Source: Lateolabrax maculatus
Taxonomy: Eukaryota; Chordata; Actinopteri; Acropomatiformes; Lateolabracidae
NCBI GenBank assembly: GCA_031216445.1
Contig: CM062210.1
Location: 67,001-131,000, forward strand
Direction of reading: 5' to 3'
Length of the DNA stretch: 64,000 bases
The notes beneath the pieces were generated by a model. That model was given only the letters and a program-made list of their open reading frames with translations. It was not told where the DNA came from and searched no databases. This document shows positions 39,801 through 52,800 of this stretch, in pieces. Numbering within the stretch: the first letter of the stretch is position 1; each line of letters opens with the position of its first letter. The translations under genes were made by a program, and so were the position numbers.

Positions 39801-42800
39801 GTTTAAGGACGCATTGAGATTAGAACCCTCAGACCACATTTGGAGGTGGTCTGGACAGCATGTGTCCACATTCTTTCAGGTCAGCTGATGTCCTCTGCAT
39901 AAGCAGAATTTAGTCTTGTCACAAAGTGCTCATATAAACAGATTTTACCGCCGTAACATCACTGTATTACATGACTGCTGAAAAGACAAAGGAAACAAAA
40001 CTAACATTAACTAAATTAGATGGTTTACTATCAATGAAGAGGGTTTCTAAGTCAGGGCTACAAGATTTCTTAAACACTGACATCTGTACACCAACCTATA
40101 TTTATGTAGAAGCAGATTCCGCCTCCCTGATACGCAGCCCCCTCTAAAATTTTGGAAGCCCAGTAAGTCAAGTGTGCTGTCAGGACAGGATTTGTGGATC
40201 TGCAAAAGTCCGTGTTTGCTCTGTTGAGAAGCACCAGTTCAACCATCTCATTGGCCAGAAAGCGGACATTCGCCAGATGTATTAATGGGAGTGCAGTTCA
40301 AAATCCCAGCTGCCGCCGTTTAACAAGGACTTCGGCCTGAATGCCCCGTCTATGTCTCCGTTAAATCCAACAGACAGCTTCTGCTACTCCAACTTAAAGC
40401 TCTGTAAAACTTTCCGGTTCAATGAAAAACGGTGAAAAATGTTTAAAGGTTTAAAAGCCCCCCCTGCTGAATCTGATCAGAGAGGGAGAGCTGGAAGCAA
40501 AATAAACAAAAACGTCTGGTACTTTTTTGTACCAGAGAGCGCTATACTGAGGTTGCCATCTGCGGTGCCATCTTGAGATGTCCTCTTAAAAGGACACTGT
40601 AACACACTGACAATTTCCTCATATTTGAACTGTAATAAAAACTCTACATTCTCTTCAGTAGATTAAAACAATACCAGGAGTCTGCAAATGCAAAACTCCA
40701 GCCACAATCACACTGACCAAAGTAAGCCTCTGACATGGCAGCACATCCCCGGCAATGGCTTTCACAAGTTCACCTGGAACTCTCAAACCGCAACTGAGTC
40801 TGTTTCTCTTTGCCGTTGTTTTTTCATGTACAAACGTTAGCTAGCTGACATGTATTAGCTAACGTTAGTGCTTGTGCCAGCAAACCTCTGCCAAATCAGC
40901 ATAACATAAATTAAAATTTAACTTGAACCTTTACCAGTTCTATGTGAAAAAACAACAGCAGAGAGAAACATACTGGACATACCTGTGGTGTGGGAGCTCC
41001 AGGTGAACTTCTGTTGTTGTAGGTGTCTGATCCCGGAGGCTTCGGGGGCTACCTCGTGTTCAGGAAGAGCGATGATCTCTCCTCAAACCCTCCTCTCCGT
41101 GACCCCTGTAAATCTGATATTTAGTTTTTCTGAAGGTGAAGTGAAGCTTCTGACTGCATCCCTCAGAAACAGTCTGTTAGTGAGGGGAGATGATGTCACA
41201 GTGCAGTCAGGTACCATGTGAACTTCTGGTTTGACCCTTCTTTTCTGGTCTACTGTGTTTGATGTTGCAGACACGTTGGAGACGTGTGTTTTTGAAGGAG
41301 ACGCATGGGAGGAGGAGGAGGAGGTGAGGAGGAGGCGTGAAGAGGGAGTCAGCGCTGCCTCAGTGGCCTTCAGCTTCCTCCTCAAACAGAGTTACATCTG
41401 CGCTCTGATCGCCATGATGGCCTGGTCCATCACATACGTGTCCTGGCTGACGTGTGTCCTGCTGCTCTGGTCGTGTATCCTCTGGATGATGCGAGAGCGT
41501 CGCCGGTACACCCTGATGTCATCGCCCTGGCTTGTTGCCTACGGCAACCTGCTGGTCATCCTGCAGTACGTCTACAGCTTCCCGTCTTTTCAGGAAGTCC
41601 CTGGACTGTTCCCGAGAAAAGATGATCCCTGCAGGGAGCTTGCTTCAAAGGTGCTACTACTACTACTACGACTGCTGTTCCCAAATCAGATAGAGTAAAG
41701 AAAAATAAATGGTACTACTGTCAAATCTGGTGCAAGCAGGGTTACGGAAACTCCGTAGGTGAGGCAGTCACGGGTCAAAAAACAGAGAAAACAGCAAAGA
41801 TGTCCAGAGAGTTGCAGGTAAAGCTGTCACGGCAGATTGCAGGAAAAACAGGGGTAGGTCCCAAACGCAGAGAGGAGAGGAGGCTGGCAGGTATGGTTCA
41901 GGCAGTTTATTAAAACAAAGAAAAAAGGTACAACAAAAACCTATTGGAGGATGAAAAACTGAAAATCCAAAAATGTAACAAAGGTCACAGCAGGCAGATG
42001 AAAGAACAGGTGACAGGGGTCCAAATGACAAAACAACCAAAACACAATGAACAGACAAACTTAACTGGTATTTAAGCTGAGTGGCTGAGGGACTGAGCTG
42101 CATGTGAGGAGTGGGCAGAGTGAACCAGGTAAGTGCAGGGCTGATGAGAAGTGGGGGCAGGTGTGGAAATGGGTGGGGCAGTCAGGTGATGGGGAGAGGA
42201 GGGAAAGTCTGAGGACATCTGGTGGAGAGTATGAACATGGCATGTTTGGAGAACAAGGAAAAAGAGTGATGCAGAATGCTGGACCAGATCGTAACAAAAG
42301 CAGGCAAAAAACAGGGAACAAAGACAAGAAATACAACTTAAATACTACAAGAAAAACAACAAAAAATTAACATAACGATCCGGCAACTCAAAGGAGTGAA
42401 GACAAGGCTATATATACAAGCACTAATTGATTAATGGGAAATAGGTGACGGAGAAAATGGGCACAAAAAAGTCAGGAAGTGCAAACAACAATGGACACAT
42501 GAAGCAAGAAATTTCAAAATAAAACAGTAAAAGACAAAACAGAGTGCAGCCAGGATGTAACAACTACAGCTACTACTACGACTACTTCTACTGATAATAC
42601 AAGTATTCCTACAACTACTGTATCTAAGCAAAGATGATCCCTGCGGGGAGCTCACCTCCAAGGTACTGCTGGTAGTAGTACCAGTACTGCCCCTCCTACA
42701 CTTGTACTATTACCACAACTGCTGTCATTATAAGTACCTAGAACTACCACTTGCTGTTGTTGTGTACCTGAATATCACGTTTGATTGTTCTTAAGCTGAT

Positions 42801-45800
42801 AGTTGTTGTTGTTGCAGCTGTTGTGTCTGTTGAGCTTCTGGCTGCTGCTGCGTCAGGCGCTGACTGAGAAGACAGACAGACAGAAAGACAGACAGACAGA
42901 CACACAGCTGTCTACCATTACTGTCCACATGGAAGGTAAGACACCTGTCTCACTGACCAGTCACCTGTCTATCTGATGATCACCTGTCTGATTCTGTTTT
43001 GTGTCCTCCAGAGGAGCAGAGGGTGGATGAGGAACTGCAGGAGAAGAAGAAGAAGGAGGAGGTGGTGTCCTACGAGGAGGTGCTGCTCCTGCAGAGAAGA
43101 GGAGGAGGAGTTAGGATGGAAGCTCTGGCTGCTGTGGTTACCAGGATGTTTGTTAAATACTGGATCTATGTCTGTGGAACGATGTTCTTCTTCGTTAGTT
43201 TCGAGGGGAAAATCGTCCTCTACAAAGTCATCTACATGGTCATGTTCCTGTGCTGCGTCGCCCTCTACCAGGTAATGCAAGTACTGTATGTACCCTTACA
43301 ACATGTACTGTTAGTACTACTACTGTAGACTTTAGACCTGGCCTCTGTCTGGAGTCAGATTTAGTCAGTGTTGAATCTCAAGACTTGAACTCATCAGCTG
43401 TGATTGGATGTACTTTGAATCTTATCGTCCAATCCTGTTTGAATTGTGGCTACTCCTTGGTTTGGATCACCGATTGGTTGTTTGGAATGACGAGGCGTCA
43501 GATTATTCTGGTTCTGATGTGACCTGATTTACAGCATCGACCTGTTTGTCTGTCTCTACCTGTCTGTCTCTCTGTAGTTGAACTATGAGCGTTGGCGTGC
43601 CTTGCTCAGGGGTTTCTGGGTAGCAGTGGTGGTTTATTCAATGCTGGTTCTCATTCTGGTCTACACCTTCCAGTTTCCCTCGTCCCCCCACACCTGGAGC
43701 TACTACACTGGACTCAGCACTCACAGGTACACACAGGTACATAGCGGTACACAGATGTAAAGATACACACAGGTACACATACATATACATATAATTACAT
43801 ACAAGTACATATAATGTCTCTGTCTCTACTGTCTCTACTGTGTCCTTGTCTCTGCAGGTTGGAAGATGTTGGTTTGGAGAAGTTCTCAGTTCCTGTTCTC
43901 TTTACTAAGATCTTCATTCCTGCTGCATTCTTATTGGTACTCAAACACATTCCTGCAGAACATCACACAGTTCAGTCATGTTAAATGGGATGATTTTTTT
44001 CCTGTTTGTCTTCTTCTCTGAAGTCTTTGTTTCAGGAAAAGTTTACTCTTAATGTTGTTCTGCAGGTGTGTATCGTACACCTGCATTACTTCCACAAGCC
44101 TTTTCTGCAGCTGACCGACCTGAAGACTGTGGTGGACACACACAACAGCACCATCACTAGGTAACACACACACATCTACCTTCAGCACAGAGGTCAGAGG
44201 TCACAGAATAACATCTGACCTTTTGTCTAATCAGGGTCCACATATCCTGATTCTGTCTGTCCACTCAAAGCCCTCAGATGACTGGACAAACTTCCAGTCA
44301 TCTCGAATATCAGGATAATCAGGATATTGACCTTTGAAAATCAAAAAACTAGTCCCCAGACCTCTGAACTAGTCCCCAGACTGTTGCATCTAGCCCCAAG
44401 ACCTCTGCATCCAGTCCCCAGGTCGCTGCAACGAGTCCCCAGACCTCTGCAACCGGTCCCCAGGCCGCTGCAACGAGTCCCCAGACCTCTGCAACCAGTC
44501 CCCAGGCCGCTGCAACCGGTCCCCAGGCCGCTGCAACCGGTCCCCAGGCCGCTGCAACGAGTCCCCAGACCTCTGCAACGAGTCCCCAGACCTCTGCAAC
44601 CAGTCCCCAGACCTCTGCAACTAGTCCCGAGACCTTTGTACTCAGACCTTTGTACCCACCTGTCTCTCACTCTGCAGGTTGGTCCACTCTGATGGCAGCC
44701 TGTTCGACATATCGGTGGGTGGAGCACCTCAGCTCCTCCTGCAAGAGGAGAGGAGAGTAGGTCAAAGTGAAAAAGAAGAAGAGACAGAGGAGAAGTGGAT
44801 AAAGGAGGATGAAGAGGAGGAGGTGGAGGGGGAGTTTCCCTGTGTGTTTGATAGAGAAACCCTATCTGACCATTTAACAGGTAAACAAACTGCATCAACA
44901 TCACAACTGTGACAGAATAGTTTCAAACAGGAAGTAGACTCCTGGTCTCTCCTCCTCAGTGCTTGTCTCCTGGAGGTTGGTAGTGGACCGTCTCTCTGTT
45001 TTGTTCCTGCACCTCCTCCTGTCCCTCCAGCGCCTTCAGCACCTCCTCTGGTGGTTCTTGGAGCTACACATTGTGAAGATTGTCTCCTCCTACATCATCT
45101 GGGTCTCTGTGAAGGAGGTCAGAGTCTTGTCTCTGTCTGTCTGTCTGTCTGTCAACCTGTCTGTCTGTCTCTCTGCAGGTGTGTGTGTTGAACCTGTCTC
45201 TCTTTGACCTGTCTGTCTCTCTGCAGGTGTGTGTGTGTTGAACCCGTCTCTCTATGATCTGTCTGGCTCTCTGCAGGTGTGTGTGTTGAACCCGTCTCTC
45301 TTTGACCTGTCTGTCTCTCTGTAGGTGTGTGTGTTGAACCAGTCTCTCTTTGACCTGTCTGTCTCTCTGTAGGTGTGTGTGTTGAACCAGTCTCTCTTTG
45401 ACCTGTCTGTCTCTCTGCAGGTGTGTGTTGAACCCGTTTCTCTATGACCTGTCTGTCTCTCTGTAGGTGTGTGTGTTGAACCCGTCTCTCTTTGACCTGT
45501 CTGTCTCTCTGTAGGTGTGTGTGTTGAACCAGTCTCTCTTTGACCTGTCTGTCTCTCTGTAGGTGTGTGTGTTGAACCAGTCTCTCTTTGACCTGTCTGT
45601 CTCTCTGCAGGTGTGTGTGTTGAACCCGTCTCTCTATGATCTGTCTGTCTCTCTGCAGGTGTGTGTGTTTAACCTGCTGTTCGTGCTGTATGTGGGCGTG
45701 GCTCTGCCATGCAGGGCGTGGCGCCCCCTGCTGTCAGGAATCTGTACAGTTTGGACATGCGTGGTGACCGTTTGTAAGATGTTGTACCAACTCAACTTCG

Positions 45801-46214
45801 TCCAGCCAGTCAGCTACTCCTCAAACTGCACCATGGTAACCATGGCAACACAGTCTGCCTGCCTCTCTGTCTGTTTCTCTGCCTGCCTGCCTGCCTGTCT
45901 GTCTGCCTCTCTGTCTCTCTGCCTGTCTGCCCGTCCGTCTGTCTGTGTGCCTACTTGCTTGTCTGCCTGCCTGTCTGCCTGGATGTCCGTCCGTTTCTGC
46001 CTGTCTGCCTGTCTGTATATGTCTGCCTGTTTGTCTGTGTGCCTGCCTGTCTGCCTGTCCATCTGTCTGTCTGTATGTCTGCCTGTCTGTCTGCCTGCCT
46101 GCCTGCCTGTATGTCTGCCTGCCTGTCTGCCTGTCCGTGTGTTTCTCTGTTTGCCTGTCTGTCTGTCTGTCTGTGTGCTTGCCTGTCTGTGTGCCTGCCT
46201 GCCTGCCTGCCTGC

Positions 46215-46245
<31 letters not shown>

Positions 46246-46444
46246 CCTGTCTGCCCGTCCGTCCGTCTGTGTGCCTACTTGCCTGTCTGCCTGCCTGCCT
46301 GTCCGTCCGTTTCTGCCTGTCTGCCTGTCTGTCTGTCTTTGTGCCTGCCTGTCTGTCTGCCAGTCTGTCTGTCTGTGTGTGTGCCTGCCTGTCTAACTGT
46401 CTGCCTGTCTGTCTGTCTGTCTGCCTGCCTGCCTGCCTGCCTGC

Positions 46445-46475
<31 letters not shown>

Positions 46476-46778
46476 CCTGTCTGCCCGTCCGTCCGTCTGT
46501 GTGCCTACTTGCCTGTCTGCCTGCCTGCCTGTCCGTCCGTTTCTGCCTGTCTGCCTGTCTGTCTGTCTTTGTGCCTGCCTGTCTGTCTGCCAGTCTGTCT
46601 GTCTGTGTGTGTGCCTGCCTGTCTAACTGTCTGCCTGTCTGTCTGTCTGTCTGTCTGCCTGTCTACCTGCCTGTCTGTATGTCTGCCTGTTTGTCTGTGT
46701 GCCTGCCTGTCTGCCTGTCCATCTGTCTGTCTGTCTGTGTGCTTGCCTGTCTGTCTGCCTGCCTGCCTGCCTGCCTGC

Positions 46779-46809
<31 letters not shown>

Positions 46810-49800
46810 CCTGCCTGTCTGCCCGTCCGTCCGTCTGTGTGCCTACTTGCCTGTCTGCCTGTCTGTCTGTCTGTCTCTCAGCTGCCCCTGGGGGCCTCAC
46901 ACGAGTCCAGCTCTGCCTTGGTAATGATACCTGTCTCTCTGTAGCCAGGTAACTCCAGCACCCACCTGGCTCGCTCTGTTTTGTACTCGGGTCCAGTTGA
47001 CCCCGCCCAGTGGGTGGGTCTTCGCAAGACGGACGGAAAACTGCTCGACTACCTGAGGGTAAGGAGTGACATCACAAACAATTAATATGAGGAGTGACAT
47101 CCGTGATAAAAGTTAGTTTTGATGACATCATGCTCACCTGTCTCTACAGTCTAACCTGATGATGTTAGCGCTGCTAGCCTTCGAGGTGACTGTTTACAGA
47201 CACCAAGAGCTCTACCGTCTCCGTGGCAACAAAGTCCCGCCCCCCACCAGAACCTTGTTTCATGACATCACCAGGCGTCACCTGGACGACAGTGTGCTGA
47301 GCTGCGTCAAATACTTCCTCAACTACTACTTCTACAAGTTTGGACTGGAGGTGAGACCCACACACATTAGTCAGCTTTATTTGTATAGCGCCGAACCTCT
47401 TCCTGTTTCAAAACATTCCAACGCTCCTCCTCCTCAGACCTGCTTCCTGTTGGCCGTGAACGTGATTGGTCAGCGGATGGATCTGTTTGCTGTAGGCCAC
47501 GCTTTCGGCCTCATCACCGTCCTATCACAGCGCAGCAGGAAGCGCATTGCCTCAATGTGGCCCAAGTACTGTTACTTCTTATCGGGGGTGTTGTGTTTCC
47601 AGTACCTGCTGTGTATCGGATTCCCTCCTGCTGCCTGTAAAGGTACAAACTCACCTGAAGTCATAATGTTTGGATTATTTACTCCACAACAACTGTTGTG
47701 GAGTAAATAATATCAGCAAAACTCGTCAAGGCTTTTATTCTGAAAAGGGTAAAGGAGATGTTGTTTTTTGGAGCTAAGCTAAGAGTTTCTTTGGAAAATT
47801 TCATTTTCAGATTATCCCTGGAGACCTCCGTCCTCCAACATGGACTCCAACGTGGTGAAGTGGCTCTTCCTCCCTGATCACCTGACACCACCGAACCCAC
47901 TCTTCCTCCTCTGTAAGATCATCATAATCATCATCATTATCATCGTTTACCAGATAGAGTAAAATACTAAGAACTTTTTGTTTTCCTTCTTCAATATAAA
48001 ACAGCCGCATAAACATTTTGAGAACATTTAACATAGTATTTTACTTTCTTAGAACACACAACTGCTGCTGGAACTGTTTTTCTTTACCGAACTGATTAAA
48101 ACAAGCCTCCTAAATGGAATATATGTATGTTTATTCTTAGTGTCAGGAGGAGCCTGAATTATACCAAAATTTGGGGGATTAAGATTAAATAAAAAGATTC
48201 CACCACATCAGGTACTAGCCACCTTCTGACCACAACTTCACAATGGAAGTTGTGAACTTGGCCCACTTGGACTCCTCGTACCCAACCTACCTCAGAATGC
48301 ATGAAAATTCCCCCAGGAGTGGAAATAAAAGATGGTCAGCGGCCGAGTGAGACGTTCACATTTCACCATCACTACCTGCCACCCCCCCCCACCCCACCCC
48401 ACCCCACCCCCCACCACCACCTGATCCAACTCAGCACCAGGTGCCAATCAGCTGACAGCTCTGCTCTTCTCTTTACGTGAGTGTCCAAGACACAGGGCCG
48501 CAGATCAGATGATAAGACCACAAAGTCGATCGTTGATCTTTGTCCGCAGGTGTTCTGATATCAGGTACACCTGTGAATCCCTTTATGCTCCAACATGATA
48601 ATCAAATAAACTATGAGTAGCACAGAAGTCCAATAACAAAACCCTACTCTGGTTTAGATCAGCCAAGCTGTCCCTCCCACTCTAGGACTCCACCAAGAGA
48701 CTTTAAGAAGGTCTCTACTCTGACAGTCAGAGATTTGACTCAAAGTCTCATAGAGGAGACCCTTTCGTTCTGTGGAAAACTTCAACACAGCAGCTCTCAG
48801 CCGGGGCCTTGGCCACAAGAACTAAACATTTCTTACAGCCATGTGTTTCCTGATCTTTCAGATGATTTCTTGCTCCTCCTCGGGGCCTCTCTGCAGCTGC
48901 AGGTGTTTGAGGAGGAGCTTCAGTCTTCAGTTCAGATCCTCGCAGGAGAAAACTCTGAGCTGGAGGAAGATGACGGAGAGTTCTCTGATCCAATCAGACG
49001 ACTCCGTCTCAACACGGTCCCTGATTTCATGATGTGCAGGTAAACTCTGCCCATTGTCCACCTCTCTGTCTGTCTATCTGTCTGCCTGTCTCTCTGACCT
49101 CTGACCTCTGTGTGTCCAGGTCCTACCTGGACATGATAAAGGTGATCATCTTCTGCTACATGTTCTGGTTTGTCCTCACCATCATCTTCATCACTGGGAC
49201 CACCAGGTGAGTAGGTGGAGCCACAGGTACTTAAATTATTCTTTAAAAGTAAAAGTGCTCAGTGCTGCTCAAACCAGAGATACAGGAGTCCAGGCTTCAA
49301 AGAAGAAAATGTTTGTAAAAATTCAAGATTAAATTGGAACATTTGGGATTACACCTTGATAAAATGAAGATTTGAGATTAAAGTAAAATGTTATACAAAA
49401 ACCTTAACAATTTGTAAAACAGAGCAAATCTGATTATATAAAAAAAACTAAATTTGAGATTATAACCCCAAATTTCGGGCTTCTGGTTGCGACATGTAGA
49501 GAGAGGACGCACACACGAAGGCTCCCAGATTGCTTTTTGTTACTTTCATTTTTTAACAATTTTTTTGTGAGCATTTCGATATTACCAACGTCGCTTGACC
49601 TAGTTTAGTCAACTCCGCATAAGATGAGCAAACCTAAAAACACTAAGTCAGCCAACAACGTGGAAACTCCGGTTACACGTGCTGCTACGAGTGCTGCGGG
49701 CAAGCTAGCATCCTTTGCAGCTAACAACTCTCCGACATCGTCAAAAACACCTGCAGCTCCCGCGGTGGTCGGCATGGACCAGCTGTCTGCAGAGTTCGCC

Positions 49801-52800
49801 AAACAGAGAACCTCGTTAAAGGAGGATGTTTCTTCCCTGATCCAAGAGGCTATCAAACCGCTGCAGACTGCAATGGATACACTGCAATCAACAATGAAGT
49901 CTTTCCAGGGCCGTCTCACCTCAGTTGAGTCTGTGGCTGGTGACAACTTTGAAAGATTAACGGTAGCGGAGTCTACCATTAAAACGCTTCAAAACCACAA
50001 CCAGTCACTTCTGGATCGGATCGACGACCTCGAGAATCGCTCGCGGAGAGCTAACCTCCGTATATTAAACATCCCTGAAGGCAGCGAGGATGGCAAGGAC
50101 CCCGTTAAGTTCATGTCCGAGGCACTGATGCAAGCGATGGGCCCCGAGGTTTTCGCTGCGCCGCTTGAACTGGAGAGAGCCCACCGGACCCCGACCTCCA
50201 GATCCGGCCGGAGATCTTCCCCCCGCACGTTCCTGGTCTGTTTCTCCAGATTTCAACAGAAAGAAGCTGCGCTGCGCTGGGCCAGGAATCACGAGCTGAC
50301 GTACCAAGGCACCACCATAAGAGTTTATCAAGATGTCAGCGCGATGCTCGCTAAAAAGAGAGCGGCGTTTAACGGAGTTAAACAAGCCTTGTACCGGAGG
50401 AGCGTCAAGTTTCACCTGCTGTACCCGGCCCGGCTGCGCGTGATGTACGAGGATGACGTGTTTACCTTCGACTCACCTGATGAAGCTCAGAAGTTTCTAG
50501 ATCAGAAGTTTGGTAAGGAGTAAGGCTATATATGTGGCGGTTTGGTCTGTGCAGCCTGGAGATGGTTAACCACCTGAGCCTCTGACATGGAAGATCACCT
50601 GTTCAACCCATCACGTCAGCCAGCGGTCTGAGGACCCGGGGTATGAACACTCACTGACTACCGCTGGACTAATCGGTATTATACTGTACACAAGTTCATA
50701 TCTTGAACTCTTCTACTGTACAGACCACTTGTGTTGCCTTTCAATATTTATGTTATACACTTTCTCATATATGCTTGTTTGTTTTACAGTTATTGTATTG
50801 CTCAACCAGTTTATTTTTTTATTTTTTTTATTTTAACTTATCATGACCACTGGGAGCCTTCCTGGGCATAAGTGTCGAGAGAATGTATTGCCAGAAGTTT
50901 TTGGAAATAGTGTTTAGCCTGCAGCTTGCCTCAAGGAGACGGACAAGTATAGGCCTAGTTCTAGTTCTGTTTTTGTTTTGGACATGGGATAGGGTTAGGG
51001 GAAAGGACACCACCACATTTTTGCAACAAATGTTCACCTTAGTTCACTTAAGAAATTAACATAACTGTGTACTTTATCACAACCACTGCTCTAACTTCTC
51101 TTTACTTACTACTCTTTTCATTTTTATTTTTTATAGTTGATCATGAGAGATGGTATTGATGCAAAGAGGGCTGCTATACGATTCATTAGCTGGAATGTAA
51201 AAGGTTTAAATGGGCCTGTTAAAAGAGCCAGAATATTTAATCATCTAAAATACTTAAAATGTGATGTTGTATTTCTACAGGAAACCCATTTACTGGTTAA
51301 AGATCAAGTCAGACTAAAAAAAGGATGGGTGGGGAATGTGTTCCATTCCAACCTTAACTCTAAAACTTGTGGAACGGCCATATTGATTCATAAAAGAATC
51401 CAGTTTAGTGCGACCACTGTCACCTCGGACCCACAAGGTCGATTTGTAATGGTTTCTGGACTTCTCTACCATAAGCCTGTGGTTTTGATTAACATCTATG
51501 CCCCAAATTGGGATGATGATAAATTTATGGAGAAAATAATTTCATTAATTCCAGATTTGAACTCACAACAATTGATATTTGGCGGCGATTTAAACTGTGT
51601 AATGAACCCGATATTAGACCGTTCAAACTTTAAATCTACGAACCTGTCTAAAAAGGCCAAGCTGTTATCAGCCTTTATGAACCAGATAGGAGGTGTTGAC
51701 CCCTGGCGTTCTTTGTTTCCACAAAGCAAGTCCTTTTCTTTTTTTTCCTCTGTACACCATTCGTATAGTAGAATAGATTTTTTTTTTATTGACTCTTCTC
51801 CCCTTTGTCACAAACGCTGAATACTCAACTATAGCTGAGTCAGATCATGCCCCTGTAATATTAGACCTTGCATTTCCTTCTTACAAATTAGAACGCCCCT
51901 CTTGGAAATTAGATAGAAATCTTCTGGCTGATGAGACTTTTTGTGAAATGATCTCCCAAAAAATTGATGACTTTATAGACTCCAACAAAAAAGATGGCAC
52001 CTCCCTTTCTCTTTTATGGGAAACATTAAAAGCTGTTATCAGAGGAGAGATTATATCATATTGTGCTAAAACAAATAAAATGAAGAGAATAAAACAAGAG
52101 GAGCTCATTAAAGCAATAGCTATGGTGGATTCTCAGTACTCCACCTCCCCTCCCCTGAATTATATAAAAAGAAGCTGGACCTCCAAACTCAATATAATTT
52201 GTCATCAACTGAAAAGACAGAACGTCTCCTATTAAAATCACGGGGGTATGTCTATGAGCATGGCGACAAAGCTGGACGGCTATTAGCACACCAACTTAAG
52301 TGCCGCTCCGTGTCCCAACAGATTCCACAAATACGGAAAGAGGATGGTGAACTAACTATTGACCCAGAAGAAATTAACGAAGCATTCGTCTCGTTCTACT
52401 CAAATCTGTATACGTCAGAGATAACAAATGATAGCTTTGACATGGAAAATTTTTTCAATGATCTCCAAGCTCCTTTTATAAAAACCAGACACAGGACTGA
52501 GACTGAGCTCCCACTAAAATCTATGGAAATCAGTAACGCAATCAAGGCAATGCAGAATGGCAAGACGCCTGGCCCTGATGGGTACCCTGCAGAGTTCTAT
52601 AAAAAGTTCTCTAGTAAACTGTCTACAATCTTACTTGATATGTTTAATGACTCTTTGTCTCATGGATCCCTTCCGCAGACACTGAGTGAAGCATCAATTA
52701 CCCTCTTGCTTAAGCCAGGTAAAGATAGCACGGAATGTGGCTCATATCGACCCATCTCCCTTTTAAACTGTGACGTGAAGATCTTGGCCAAGGCCCTTGC

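Noticed and set aside
40985..41221. Candidate extra piezo2 exon starting TTGTAG|GTGTCTGATCC
   Set aside because: In the phase left by exon 10 it gives an immediate TGA. Exon 10 joins exon 11 at 41,271 in phase with no residue missing, and no Piezo homology was seen in this frame.
44341..44904. Glycine/cysteine-rich frame on the minus strand and proline/arginine frame on the plus strand
   Set aside because: Produced by the 21-bp minisatellite in intron 16, whose length is a multiple of three.
45563..46952. Long cysteine/leucine-rich frames across the CTGT/CCTG array on both strands
   Set aside because: All frames of a CTGT/CCTG repeat without stops look open. Only the first part up to 45,835 is real piezo2 exon, and the rest has no non-repeat content.
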